This document shows, piece by piece, positions 53,362-62,278 of a stretch of DNA of 64,000 nucleotides. The position numbers and the translations under genes were made by a program. The notes under the pieces were generated by a model, which ran no database searches, was not told the DNA's origin, and saw only the letters and a program-made list of their open reading frames with translations. The stretch's first letter is position 1, and each line of letters begins with the position of its first letter. The stretch lies in the NCBI RefSeq assembly GCF_007474605.1, contig NZ_VHKL01000004.1, forward strand, positions 310,001-374,000, in the 5' to 3' direction. The stretch is from Rhodoligotrophos appendicifer (GTDB lineage: Bacteria > Pseudomonadota > Alphaproteobacteria > Rhizobiales > Im1).

Positions 53362-54132
53362 TCAGTCCCCCTCGCCGATATAGGCTGCGATGACCCGAGG
53401 GTCCGCTTGCACCTCCGCCGGCGTGCCCGAAGCGATCGTGCGGCCGAGATCGAGCACCGTCACCGCATCCGCGACGCCCGCCAGAAACTCGAGATGATGA
53501 GTGATGACGATGATGGTGAGCGCAGCCTCGGCTCGCAGGGCGAGCAGTCGATCGCGCAAGGTATTCATCTCCCCGGCATTGAGCCCGGCGGTTGGCTCGT
53601 CCAGCAACAGGAGTTTCGGCTCCACCGCCATGGCGCGCGCCAGTTCCACCGCTTTGCGCATGCCATAGGACAGGCTGGAGACCTCCTGGTCGGCGATTTC
53701 GACAAGCCCTGTCCGCTGCAGGGCCTCCTCCGCCCGCACCCGCATTTCCCTCTCGAACCGATTCCGGCGCCCGAGCAGGACCAACTCGTCCATGAGCCGG
53801 CAGGGATGGACCGAATGAAGCCCTGCCATGACGTTGTCCCGCACCGTCAGCCCGCCAATCAGACCGAAATTCTGGAAGGTGCGGGCGATCCCGAGGTGAG
53901 CGATATTTTCCGGGTGGACCTTCAGGACATTCTGTGTCCCAAACCGGATGGCGCCGGATTGTGGCTCCACGATCCGGCTTATGCAGTTCAGCAACGTCGT
54001 CTTGCCTGCCCCGTTTGGCCCAATCAAGCCGTGCACTGCGCCTTGTCGGACCCCGAAGGTTACGTCCTGCAGCGCCACCACGCCGCCAAAGCGCAGGGAT
54101 ATGCCTTCGACCTCCAGGGCAATGCCGGTCAT
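53362..54132 (-). CDS. livG: Branched-chain-type ABC transporter ATPase LivG
   Basis: This 256-residue ATPase has GPNGAGKTTLLNCISRIVEPQ, the LivG-type RTFQNFGLIGGLTVRDNVM, signature LSYGMRKAVELARAM, Walker B LLLLDEPTAGLN and the H-loop ITHHLEF. The ATG overlaps the livM stop by four bases. A longer frame upstream is antisense-free but lies inside livM and is not used. Confidence 0.93.
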   Translation of the reverse strand: MTGIALEVEGISLRFGGVVALQDVTFGVRQGAVHGLIGPNGAGKTTLLNCISRIVEPQSGAIRFGTQNVLKVHPENIAHLGIARTFQNFGLIGGLTVRDNVMAGLHSVHPCRLMDELVLLGRRNRFEREMRVRAEEALQRTGLVEIADQEVSSLSYGMRKAVELARAMAVEPKLLLLDEPTAGLNAGEMNTLRDRLLALRAEAALTIIVITHHLEFLAGVADAVTVLDLGRTIASGTPAEVQADPRVIAAYIGEGD

Positions 54133-55082
54133 GAGGCGGCCCCTGGCTGAGTCTTGCCGCGTTGACGCTGGGCCAGTGTCTTGAAGATCCCCACCAGTCC
54201 GCCCGGAAACAGGGTCACCGATAGGCAGAACAGGATTGCATAGACGATCTGGCTCACATGCTGCAGCGATTGGGTCAGTTCCGGCACCAGCACGATGAAC
54301 ATGGCGCCGAACAGCGGCCCGATCAACGTGCCCGCCCCGCCAATGATCACCGCGGCGAATATATTCACCGACAGCTCCGGCGAGAAGCTTTCCGGCCCGA
54401 CATAGCTGGTGAGGACCGCCAACAGACTTCCCGAGACGGCGGCGTAGACTGCACTGAGCACGAAGGCCAGCACCTTGTATTTCAGCAGGCTCATGCCGAG
54501 GCTCTGTGCCACGAGCTCGCTCGACCCGATGGTCCTCAGCGCGCGCCCCGTCTTCCCTGTCGAGAGGCTGAGGAAACCCAGCAGGCCGGCGATCGCGATG
54601 GCCAGGATGAGGTAGTAGAGTCCCTTGCCGTTCCACAGGCCGGCGATGGCCACTTCCGGCATGAACATCCCTTGGGGGCCTCCGGTATAATTGGACGCCT
54701 TCACCAGGTTGAACATGAGGAAGCCGAACGAGAACGTGACGATGGCCAGGGCGAAGCCGGAAAGCCGCAGCGACGGCAGGCCGATGATCGCTCCGATCAA
54801 TGCCGCCATGGCAACCGACAAGAGGACGGCCGGCAGGAATGGCCAGTCCCAGTTGATCATCGCCACCGCCGTGCCATAGGCCCCCACCAGCATGAAGGCG
54901 CCATGGCCGAAGGAATAGATGGAGCCGAGCCCCATGGGGATATTGAGCCCGATCGCCGAGATCGAGATCACCATCCACATGGACACGACATAGATCCAAT
55001 AGGCGTCGAGCCCGAAGGGTGCCAACACGAGGACTGCAAGCGCGGCGGCGGCAATGAGAAGAGGCGTGCGGTTCGTGGTCAT
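54129..55082 (-). CDS. livM: Branched-chain-type ABC transporter permease LivM
   Basis: This 317-residue inner-membrane permease has about nine helices, the LivM pattern GLGSIYSFGHGAFMLVGAY and ALRTIGSSELVAQSLGM, and the IIGGAGTLIGPLFGAMF loop. It pairs with LivH. The start at MTTNRTPLL follows livH by four bases. The C-terminal tail is short and polar. Confidence 0.92.
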   Translation of the reverse strand: MTTNRTPLLIAAAALAVLVLAPFGLDAYWIYVVSMWMVISISAIGLNIPMGLGSIYSFGHGAFMLVGAYGTAVAMINWDWPFLPAVLLSVAMAALIGAIIGLPSLRLSGFALAIVTFSFGFLMFNLVKASNYTGGPQGMFMPEVAIAGLWNGKGLYYLILAIAIAGLLGFLSLSTGKTGRALRTIGSSELVAQSLGMSLLKYKVLAFVLSAVYAAVSGSLLAVLTSYVGPESFSPELSVNIFAAVIIGGAGTLIGPLFGAMFIVLVPELTQSLQHVSQIVYAILFCLSVTLFPGGLVGIFKTLAQRQRGKTQPGAAS

Positions 55083-55086
55083 CCCA

Positions 55087-55971
55087 TTACACCCGCAGTC
55101 GCTGCTTGCTGCCGAACAGGCCCGCGGGCCTGATCAGCAGCACAAGCAGCAGGATCATGAAGGTGAATGGCTCGCGCATATGGATCGAGATCGCGACCGC
55201 GGCGAAGGCCTCCGCCACGCCGAGGATGAAGCCGCCCACGATGGCACCCGGAAAGCTGTAGAGCCCGCCCATGATTGCCGCAGTGAAAGCCTTGAACAGA
55301 TAGGGCCGCATCATCCCCGTCTCTAGGAATGAGATCGGCGCGATCAGCATGCCCGCTACGGCGCCCATGATGCCCGCTAGGATCCAGACCGACATCATGA
55401 TCACCTGGACGTTGACTCCCAGGAGCGAGGCGACCTCGGGGTTCATCGCCGAGGCCCGCATCGCCAGCCCCAGCTGAGTATAGCGGAACAGGGCCAGGAA
55501 GCCGGCTGCCGCCACGGCCATCACCGCGAGTGTGCCGATCTGGTCGTAGCTGATGGAGAAGCCCCCAATGGTGACCGTACCCTGCTGGAACAGGCTGGGG
55601 ATTCGGTAAGGCTCCTGGGCGCCCCACAGGAACACCACCACCGCGTAGATCAGGGTGTAAAGTCCGAGAGTGCGCACCGTGAGGTTTAAGTGGTTGGCGG
55701 CTGGTCGCGGTCGCAGCAGCACGAAGTAAACTATCGCGCCGAGCCCACCCGATAGCGCGATGGTCGCCAGCCATGCCGCCCACAGTGGGATGTCTAACGG
55801 CAGGAAGAACATGAGCAGCATGAACACGCTGAATGTGCCCATGTCCCCCTGCGCAAAATTGGCGACCGCGGTGGTGCGGAAGATGAGGACGATCGCCAGG
55901 GCCAGCAACGCGTAGATGCCGCCGTTCAAGATGCCCGTCGCCATCGTCGAGCCGATCAGGGAGGTGCTCAT
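55087..55971 (-). CDS. livH: Branched-chain-type ABC transporter permease LivH
   Basis: This 294-residue permease has TGILNGGIYALLALAIVLIFRTTAVANFAQGDMG, the FRYTQLGLAMRASAMNPEVASLLGVNV EAA-like loop and AAIMGGLYSFPGAIVGGFILG. The sequence is typical LivH throughout. It lies 20 bases behind the binding-protein gene. Confidence 0.93.
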   Translation of the reverse strand: MSTSLIGSTMATGILNGGIYALLALAIVLIFRTTAVANFAQGDMGTFSVFMLLMFFLPLDIPLWAAWLATIALSGGLGAIVYFVLLRPRPAANHLNLTVRTLGLYTLIYAVVVFLWGAQEPYRIPSLFQQGTVTIGGFSISYDQIGTLAVMAVAAAGFLALFRYTQLGLAMRASAMNPEVASLLGVNVQVIMMSVWILAGIMGAVAGMLIAPISFLETGMMRPYLFKAFTAAIMGGLYSFPGAIVGGFILGVAEAFAAVAISIHMREPFTFMILLLVLLIRPAGLFGSKQRLRV

Positions 55972-55991
55972 GCTCGCTCCGTCCGGTCAGG

Positions 55992-57155
55992 TCACTTCGG
56001 GATCGGCAGCGAATCTCCGACCTTGAATGCGCCGCCTTCGACGCTGAAGACGTAAAGTGCACCCAGCCCCATGCGCTGCTCGGGCGAGAAGGCGATTTTG
56101 CCGGCAATGCCCGGATCGAAGCCGTCGAGCCCATCAAAGGCCGCCAGTAGGCTGGCTCGGGTAAGATCCGTTCCCGCCCTTTTGAGTCCCTCGGCCATGA
56201 CCTTGGCCGTGAGGCAGCCGAACATGGTATAGTGCGATGGCGGCACGGATTTGTCGAATTCAGTGAGCGCATCGACGCAGTCCTTGGCCTCGGGCGCATT
56301 TGGCGGCAGCACCACACCTGGGGCCATGAGGATGCCATCGACGCCGTTACCGACGGCCCGCAGAAAGGCCTCGTCCGTCAGCGTGGAGACGCCGGTGATC
56401 GCCTTGGGCTTCCAGTTCTGCCGCTGCATCTCGATCACGAAGCGGGCAGCACCCGGCGAGCTGTCGTTGAGTACAACCAGATCCACATTGGCGTCCTTGG
56501 CCTGCAGGGCAAAGGCGCCGCGCTCGGGCGAGGAGACCTCCATCAGCGCGTCCACGACGACCTTGACCCCGGCCTTGGCGAGAATGTCGTTCATCGTCTT
56601 CTGGACATCCTCATGCCCAGCGATGTTGAAAGTGAAGAGAGCGGCCGTCTTCGGTTTGGCCTGCTCGATGACATAGGGCAGCAGCACCGAGAGCTGCGTC
56701 GGATAGAGCGGCAGCAGGGCCAGCACATTCGGCTTTGGCGGCTCCACGATGCGCTGCAGCCCGGCATAAGGGAACAGATACGGGACCTCCGTCTTCTCCA
56801 GGGCAGCCAGCGCTGCTGCCGCTGTCGCCGTGCCGCAGCCGCCGAGGACGGCGAAGACCTTGTCCTGCTGCAGCAGCCGCCGGACATTGCCCGTGGCTCG
56901 TTGGGCTGAATAGCCGTCATCCAGCAAATCGTATTGGATTTTGCGACCCACGACGCCGCCGGCGGCATTGATCTTGGCGATATAGGACTGGGCACCTGCG
57001 GCGACACCTGAACAGGGTGCTGCCACGGGGCCCGTCGTGGCATTGGTCGCACCGAGCAGGACAGTGTCGCTGGTGACGCCATCCTCGGCATGAACTGACG
57101 TGGCGATCAAAGTCAGAGCCGCTGTCACGGCTGAAATCAAGTATCGTCTAAGCAT
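55992..57155 (-). CDS. livK: Branched-chain-type periplasmic binding protein
   Basis: The 387-residue protein starts with a Sec signal peptide (YLISAVTAALTLIATSVHA). It has the Leu/Ile/Val-binding-protein pattern: VLLGATNATTGPVAAPCSGVAAGAQSYIAKIN, then GRKIQYDLLDDGYSAQRATGNVRRLL and VFAVLGGCGTATAAA. Two extra cysteines in the first lobe are unusual. Such proteins often bind aromatic or branched organic acids rather than amino acids in catabolic operons. A 69-base gap separates it from the SDR gene and may hold an internal promoter. Confidence 0.9.
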   Translation of the reverse strand: MLRRYLISAVTAALTLIATSVHAEDGVTSDTVLLGATNATTGPVAAPCSGVAAGAQSYIAKINAAGGVVGRKIQYDLLDDGYSAQRATGNVRRLLQQDKVFAVLGGCGTATAAAALAALEKTEVPYLFPYAGLQRIVEPPKPNVLALLPLYPTQLSVLLPYVIEQAKPKTAALFTFNIAGHEDVQKTMNDILAKAGVKVVVDALMEVSSPERGAFALQAKDANVDLVVLNDSSPGAARFVIEMQRQNWKPKAITGVSTLTDEAFLRAVGNGVDGILMAPGVVLPPNAPEAKDCVDALTEFDKSVPPSHYTMFGCLTAKVMAEGLKRAGTDLTRASLLAAFDGLDGFDPGIAGKIAFSPEQRMGLGALYVFSVEGGAFKVGDSLPIPK

Positions 57156-57224
57156 TTTCCATCCCCAATGACTGCGCCCTGTTGGTCTTCTGCCTGTGTC
57201 GGGCGATGTGTTGTGACTGCAGTT

Positions 57225-57977
57225 CTAGTTCGAGTAGCGCCCTCCGGTGACGTGTACGACCTCGCCGGTAATCCACGAGGCTCTGTCTGATGCGAGGAAC
57301 AACACCGCGTCCGCGATGTCTTCCTCTCGGCCGAGCCGCGGGATCGGCGTGTTTTCGATCGTCTTGGCCTTGATCTTCTCGTAGTGCGGCAACGCACGCA
57401 CGAGGGGTGTTTCGATGAAGCCCGGGGCCACGCAGTTGACGGTAATATTGAAACGTCCCTGCTCGCGCGCCTGGGAGCCGGTGAAGCCGATCAGTCCGGC
57501 CTTCGCGGCGGAGTAATTGGCCTGCCCTGGATTGCCGTGATGTGCTCTTGAGGCGATGTTGACGATGCGCCCCGACCGGCGTTCCGCCATGATCGGCATT
57601 ACCGCCTTGGTGCACAGGAAGGTGCCTTTGAGCGTCACGTCCACGACGGCGTCCCAGGCCTCCTCGGTCATCTTGATCAGCAGCGAATCCTTCACCACCC
57701 CGGCATTGTTCACCAGCACGTCGATCTGGCCGAAGGTCTCCATCGTGCGGTCCACCAGATGGGCGACGCTGTCGGCTCGGACGATGTCCGTTTCCACGGC
57801 GATCGCCTGCCCGCCTTTGTCGCGCAGCGTCTGCGCGGTCGCCTCTGCCGCCTCCGCATTGATGTCGCAGATCACCACGCGCGCGCCCTCGGCTGCGAAT
57901 TCAGCGGCAATCACGGCACCGATGCCCCGCGCCGATCCCGTGACGATGACGACCTTGTCCGTAAGGCCCAGATTCAT
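57225..57977 (-). CDS. Short-chain dehydrogenase/reductase, FabG-like
   Basis: This 250-residue classical SDR has TGSARGIG cofactor motif, NNAGV, and the catalytic Ser-x12-Tyr-x3-Lys (IASRAHHGNPGQANYSAAK). The start at MNLGLTDKV has GGGAG six bases upstream. It probably oxidises or reduces a hydroxyacyl-CoA or ketoacyl-CoA in the island pathway. A D at the end of beta strand 2 (VVICDINAE) points to NAD preference. Confidence 0.92.
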   Translation of the reverse strand: MNLGLTDKVVIVTGSARGIGAVIAAEFAAEGARVVICDINAEAAEATAQTLRDKGGQAIAVETDIVRADSVAHLVDRTMETFGQIDVLVNNAGVVKDSLLIKMTEEAWDAVVDVTLKGTFLCTKAVMPIMAERRSGRIVNIASRAHHGNPGQANYSAAKAGLIGFTGSQAREQGRFNITVNCVAPGFIETPLVRALPHYEKIKAKTIENTPIPRLGREEDIADAVLFLASDRASWITGEVVHVTGGRYSN

Positions 57978-57978
57978 T

Positions 57979-58755
57979 CTAAGCTCCCGTGTCGGCGACA
58001 TCGCCGGCGTGGTGAACATGTTCCTCCGCCAGCTCCCAAATGAACCGCGCCGCGGGGCTCTCGCGCTCTTCCTTGATGTGTCCCACCAGTCCGGCCGCGC
58101 GGCTGATCACAGCGATTCCCCGGATGATATCGACGGGGATCTCCATGTCCGACAGGATCGCACCAATCGCACCCGTTACATTGATGGTGATATGCCGCCC
58201 CGCGGCCTCGTCCACCGTCTTCCCCAGGATCATGAGCGCATCCACATGTCGCCCCGCCAGCCCGTGTTCGCGTGCGACTGCAAGGATCACCGGTGTGCGC
58301 GGATCATCCGGCCTGTGGAGATGATGGCCGAAGCCGGGCAGCAGCCGCTTCTCCTGCCGGTAGCGCATCACCGTCTCCCGCGCCTGCTCCTCGAGCGAAC
58401 CCTTTCCCGCGACGAGAGCCTGCAGCAGCCGCGCGGAATCCTCGATGGTCCCGATAAACTGGCTCCCCACCGCCAGCAGCCCGGCCGCCACGGCCGCCTG
58501 CGGTGCCTCGGGCGAAGATAGCGCGATCATCCGCGTGGTGATGGCGCTCGGTGTCAATCCATGCTCCATGAGTGTCACCAGGATCGCATCCAGCATGGCA
58601 GTCTCGGCGACCCGCGGCCTCCGGTCCATGAGATGGAAGAAGATCATCTCTGTGAAGCTAATCTTACCGATCAGATCTTTGCATAGGTCCACATTGTGCA
58701 CGAACACTTGGTCATTTGTATATCGGCAGAGCTTGGTTGTCGGTGTTTTGCTCAT
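57979..58755 (-). CDS. Citrate-synthase-fold protein (citryl-CoA-lyase-like) lacking the catalytic Asp
   Basis: The 258-residue protein aligns with the C-terminal half of citrate synthase and with citryl-CoA lyase. The two histidines are kept, His65 (LMEHGLTPSA) and His144 (PGFGHHLHRPDDPR). The expected Asp of the NVDG motif is Thr194 (INVTGAIGA). It would perform or reverse a Claisen/aldol condensation on a CoA thioester, but without the Asp its base chemistry must differ. It is encoded between a crotonase and an SDR. I do not recognise a named subfamily. Confidence 0.8.
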   Translation of the reverse strand: MSKTPTTKLCRYTNDQVFVHNVDLCKDLIGKISFTEMIFFHLMDRRPRVAETAMLDAILVTLMEHGLTPSAITTRMIALSSPEAPQAAVAAGLLAVGSQFIGTIEDSARLLQALVAGKGSLEEQARETVMRYRQEKRLLPGFGHHLHRPDDPRTPVILAVAREHGLAGRHVDALMILGKTVDEAAGRHITINVTGAIGAILSDMEIPVDIIRGIAVISRAAGLVGHIKEERESPAARFIWELAEEHVHHAGDVADTGA

Positions 58756-58763
58756 CTGTCGGG

Positions 58764-59528
58764 TTACGCCTTCGCTGCAGGGTTGGCCAGAGCTTGGAGG
58801 CTCGCGCGGGTCTCCGAAAGCTGGACGAGGCAGCTCAGCGCATGCTCCTCCGCCTCCCGGGCCGCCTCAGGCCCATCCGCTATCGATCTGATCACTGCTT
58901 TCGCCGCCGTCACCGCCGGCACGGACAACCGCGAGACGCGGCTGGCCATCTGCTGCGCCCGCTCTGCGATCTCTGCGGCCGGGACCACCCAATCTACCAG
59001 TCCCAGCCGCAACGCTTCATCAGCCTTCACCACCTCGCCGGTCACCAGCAGCCGCCGCGACAGCTGGGTGCTGGTCGTCGCCACCAGCCGCTGGATCGTC
59101 GACCCCGCTGGCAGCACGCCGAAACGCGCCTCGGGCACGCCCATGACGCAGCGATCTGAAGCAATGCGCAGATCGCAGGCGAGCGCCAGACCCACCCCCG
59201 CCCCCAGCACGGCGCCGTCGATCTCAGCCAGCACCGTAGGCCCACATTGATCCAGTCTCTCGAACAAGCCGGTCCAGGCTCGGCTGTCCTTCACGATCTC
59301 TGACGGTCCGTTCTCCGGAGCGATCCAGGCCTTGAGACGGGCGGCGTCGGCACCCGCGCAGAAGCTTCGGGCTCCAGATCTCAGATGCAGTACCGCCGCG
59401 CCCTTGGCCTCCGCCTCGGCGATTGCGTCATGCAGGCCCGACACCATCTCATCGTCCAGGGTCGCATCGGGTTCGCCGTCCCAGCGTGCCGTCAGAACCT
59501 TACTGAAGAATGCGGTCTCGACCTTCAT
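58764..59528 (-). CDS. Enoyl-CoA hydratase/isomerase family protein
   Basis: This 254-residue crotonase has SFCAGADAARLKAW (oxyanion hole), DGAVLGAGVGLALACDLRIA and MGVPEARFGVLPAGSTIQRL. The Glu144 position is Gly while Glu164 is retained. It is the third crotonase of the island. The start ATG is eight bases before the previous stop on the minus strand. Lyase, isomerase or hydratase activity is possible. Confidence 0.88.
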   Translation of the reverse strand: MKVETAFFSKVLTARWDGEPDATLDDEMVSGLHDAIAEAEAKGAAVLHLRSGARSFCAGADAARLKAWIAPENGPSEIVKDSRAWTGLFERLDQCGPTVLAEIDGAVLGAGVGLALACDLRIASDRCVMGVPEARFGVLPAGSTIQRLVATTSTQLSRRLLVTGEVVKADEALRLGLVDWVVPAAEIAERAQQMASRVSRLSVPAVTAAKAVIRSIADGPEAAREAEEHALSCLVQLSETRASLQALANPAAKA

Positions 59529-59534
59529 CTGCCG

Positions 59535-59957
59535 TCACTCCCGCCGCTTGTAGCGTGGCACCAGCATGCCGTTACCGCAGCGCTCCCAGAGGAGGCTGAG
59601 CGGCATTCCGATCCTCAGATCCTCGGGCGCCACATCGACAACATTGCTGATCACACGCACATCATCGAAGGACGGATATCGCACGATGGCGATGTTGTAA
59701 GGCAGCGCCGGCCCGATCGCCGGATGGGCGCCGTGATGCACCACTGTGAAGCTGAAGAGTTCACCCTCGTCCGCGGCTTCTGTCCATTGAAACTTGAAGG
59801 ATTTGCACTTCGGACAAACCGGCCGCGGCGGATGGCGGAAATGGCCGCACGCGGTACAGTGCTGAAAGCATAGCCGTCGCTCCTGGCACGCGGCCCAGAA
59901 GCCCTCATCGTCAAAGAGCGGCTCGGGTCCAGGGATCTCGGCAGGAAGATAGGACAT
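59535..59957 (-). CDS. Zn-ribbon OB-fold protein (DUF35/ChsH2-like)
   Basis: The 139-residue protein has a rubredoxin-like zinc ribbon CTAC...CPKC (Cys34, Cys37, Cys48, Cys51). An OB-fold half follows (GELFSFTVVHH, YNIAIVRYPS, IGMPLSLLWERCGNGMLVPRYK). DUF35 partners associate with thiolase-like proteins; in steroid degradation such pairs act as retro-aldolases. It is encoded four bases downstream of a thiolase-like gene, so a complex is likely. Confidence 0.92.
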   Translation of the reverse strand: MSYLPAEIPGPEPLFDDEGFWAACQERRLCFQHCTACGHFRHPPRPVCPKCKSFKFQWTEAADEGELFSFTVVHHGAHPAIGPALPYNIAIVRYPSFDDVRVISNVVDVAPEDLRIGMPLSLLWERCGNGMLVPRYKRRE

Positions 59958-59961
59958 CAAC

Positions 59962-61134
59962 TCAGGCCCCCAATATAGCAGCGCTTGAGGGCGGCCCGGC
60001 AAGGCCTCCCGTCACCAGGCACAGTTCCGCGTCCCGCACCTGCGACGTCGATGTCCCTCGGATCTGTCGTGCACCTTCCAGGATCAGGTTCATGCCGTGG
60101 ATATAGGCCTCTGATAAATGGCCGCCCGAGGTATTGATTGGCAGCCTTCCGTTCGGCCAGCGGATGCATCCATCCGCCAGGAAGCCGCCCGCCTCGCCGC
60201 GGCCGCAAAAGCCGTAATTCTCGAGGCTCATCATCACCAGCCCGGAGAAGTGATCGTAGATTTGCGCCACATCGATATCGGTCGCAGTGACACCGGCTCC
60301 CTCATAGACCTGCCGTGCCACCATGGTGCCGTTGCCTGTGCCATACTCCTCCACCGGCATGTTGTGGGTGCCGAGAGCGCCCGTCCCCCAGCCGGCATTG
60401 GTGCCCTGGGCGGCCGACAGGATGCGGACCGGCTTCTGCCTGAGGTCGCGGGCCCGCTCCAGGCTGGTCACGATCACGGCACAGGCGCCGTCATTTTCCT
60501 GACAGCAATCATAGAGGCGAAGCGGACTGGCGATCATCCGCGAGGCCAAATAATCCTCGAGGGTCATCGGTTTCTTGCCCATGACCGCCCGTGGATTGCG
60601 TGTCGCGTTGTCCCGGCCACTGAGAGCGATTTCCGCCATTTCCTCCGGCTTGATGCCGAAATCATGCATATAGCGCTGAACGAGCGGCGCGATCATGTTG
60701 GGCGGCGAGAACATGCCGAAGGGTGCCAGGAAGTTGTTGCCGGGGCGCGCCGCGTTGAACTGGCCGTAGCGACGCTGCTGGCCCTGACACAGCCCGCGGA
60801 ACACAGCGACAACGTCGGCCGCGCCGGATTCGATCGCCGTCTTTGCGTGCAGCAGCGCGCCGCACGAGCCGGTGCCGCCGCCGCCCCACACCAGCGAGGC
60901 ATAGCGCAGCTTGGGCAGGCCGAGATTGTCCTGCATATAGGACGGCTCGTTCCGGTCACCGGCATAGGAGCAGAGCCCGTCGATCTCGTCTATCGCCAGG
61001 CCCGCGTCCGCCGCCGCTGTCGCGAGCGCGGCGCAGGTGAGCTGTAATTCGCTCTGGTCAGCGAAGCCGCCCCAGCGTCGATATTCAGTCTCGCCGACGC
61101 CAACGATGCACGCCTGTTGCGTGGGCGTTGTCAC
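59962..61134 (-). CDS. Thiolase-family (lipid-transfer/Ltp2-like) protein
   Basis: From the GTG overlapping the SMP-30 stop (GTGA) the protein has 390 residues. The thiolase fold is clear: CIVGVGETEY, WGGGGTGSCGALLHAKTAI, VAQIYDHFSGLVMMSLE and NTSGGHLSEAYIHGMN. The canonical GHP histidine is replaced by AYIH, with a Tyr at the position used by Ltp2-type aldolases. It is paired with a DUF35 gene, so carbon-carbon cleavage by retro-aldol chemistry is more likely than thiolysis. Substrate unknown. Confidence 0.88.
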   Translation of the reverse strand: MTTPTQQACIVGVGETEYRRWGGFADQSELQLTCAALATAAADAGLAIDEIDGLCSYAGDRNEPSYMQDNLGLPKLRYASLVWGGGGTGSCGALLHAKTAIESGAADVVAVFRGLCQGQQRRYGQFNAARPGNNFLAPFGMFSPPNMIAPLVQRYMHDFGIKPEEMAEIALSGRDNATRNPRAVMGKKPMTLEDYLASRMIASPLRLYDCCQENDGACAVIVTSLERARDLRQKPVRILSAAQGTNAGWGTGALGTHNMPVEEYGTGNGTMVARQVYEGAGVTATDIDVAQIYDHFSGLVMMSLENYGFCGRGEAGGFLADGCIRWPNGRLPINTSGGHLSEAYIHGMNLILEGARQIRGTSTSQVRDAELCLVTGGLAGPPSSAAILGA

Positions 61135-62075
61135 GAAGCGGCCCCCTCTGGCCTTCTGTTCAGCCAATGCAGGGGCAGCCCCGGCCGGGGCCAATCCATG
61201 GCGACCAGCTTCCCGGCCGAGGACAGAGTGATGTAAGCGGTGCGCAGATCCTCGCCGCCGAAGCAGATGTTGGTCGGGAAAATATCAGGCATGGCATGGC
61301 GCTCGATCACCTCGCCTTTGGGCGTCATCACCGTGATGCCGCTATGGGGGAGATCGGCGACACAAATATTCCCCTCGGCGTCGATCGCCAGGGAATCGAA
61401 GATCGAATAGGTGGACACGCCGCCGACAAAATGACCCCGTTCCCAGGGCACCGGCCCCTTGACGCGGCGGATCTGTCCCGGCCCCGTCAACTCGAACGCC
61501 CACATCCGCCCACTAGGCGACTCCGCCACATAGAGCGTCTGGTCGTCCGGCGAGAGGCCGATTCCATTGGCACCCTCCACGGGGAAGATCACCTGCTTGA
61601 TGAAGGATCCGTCGACATGGGCGTAGAACACCGCTCCTCGGTCCCGCGATCGCGCATAGACCTTGCCGGGATCGGTGAAATAGAAGCCCCCATACTGGTC
61701 GAAGACGATGTCGTTGGGCCCGCGGAGGGGCTGATCCCCACACTGGCGATAGAGCACCTCATGGGCGCCGGTCTTAAGGTCCACCACGTCGATCCAGCCG
61801 CCGGCATAGTCCTCGGGCGCCAAGCCGGGCAAGGTGAGATCCCCCACTTGATGAAAGCTGAAGCCGCCGTTGTTGCAGACATAGCAGCGTCCATCCGGCC
61901 CGATCGCTGCGCCATTGGGCCCGCCGCCGAGCTCAGCTACGACCTCCTGGCGGCCATCCGCAGTAATGCGCTTGAGCGTCTTGCCCTGGATCTCCACCAC
62001 TAGAAACGACCCATCGGGCATGGCGATGGGCCCTTCGGGAAAACGCAATCCGCTCGCCACCTCCCGCAAGTCCAT
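61131..62075 (-). CDS. SMP-30/gluconolactonase/LRE-family protein
   Basis: This beta-propeller hydrolase of about 314 residues has LRFPEGPIAMPDGSFLVVE near the start (metal-ligand Glu), GGPNGAAIGPDGRCYVCNN, GANGIGLSPDDQTLYVAESPS (Asn/Asp ligands) and SLAIDAEGNICVADL. These enzymes open lactones with Ca2+ or Zn2+. The ATG at 62075 has GGGAGG upstream; an ATG four codons earlier is also open. It is the first gene of the long minus-strand run, facing a regulatory gap with nested inverted repeats. Confidence 0.9.
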   Translation of the reverse strand: MDLREVASGLRFPEGPIAMPDGSFLVVEIQGKTLKRITADGRQEVVAELGGGPNGAAIGPDGRCYVCNNGGFSFHQVGDLTLPGLAPEDYAGGWIDVVDLKTGAHEVLYRQCGDQPLRGPNDIVFDQYGGFYFTDPGKVYARSRDRGAVFYAHVDGSFIKQVIFPVEGANGIGLSPDDQTLYVAESPSGRMWAFELTGPGQIRRVKGPVPWERGHFVGGVSTYSIFDSLAIDAEGNICVADLPHSGITVMTPKGEVIERHAMPDIFPTNICFGGEDLRTAYITLSSAGKLVAMDWPRPGLPLHWLNRRPEGAAS

Positions 62076-62108
62076 GAGGCCTCCCATTGCTCATCCAGGG
62101 AGTTCATG

Positions 62109-62144
62109 CTTCCACATTCTGTAGAATGTTTCAACTGGTGGAAG
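62109..62144. promoter_or_regulatory. Nested inverted repeats in the divergent promoter region
   Basis: ACATTC-TGTA-GAATGT (62114-62129) is a perfect 6-base inverted repeat. Around it CTTCCAC (62109-62115) and GTGGAAG (62138-62144) form another. They lie between the 13-gene minus run and the plus-strand binding-protein gene. TTGACA at 62187-62192 could be the -35 element of the latter (TTCAAT 17 bases on). Confidence 0.45.
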
Positions 62145-62278
62145 TGTATTCACGAGGCCGGAAATGTGGCCTCCGTCCACCTTTCGTTGACACCTCCATA
62201 AAACTGCACTTCAATATACGGAAGGATCTTTCTACGACATGAATTCGGCGAGGCAACGCCGGCCAAGGGAGGAAAGAT

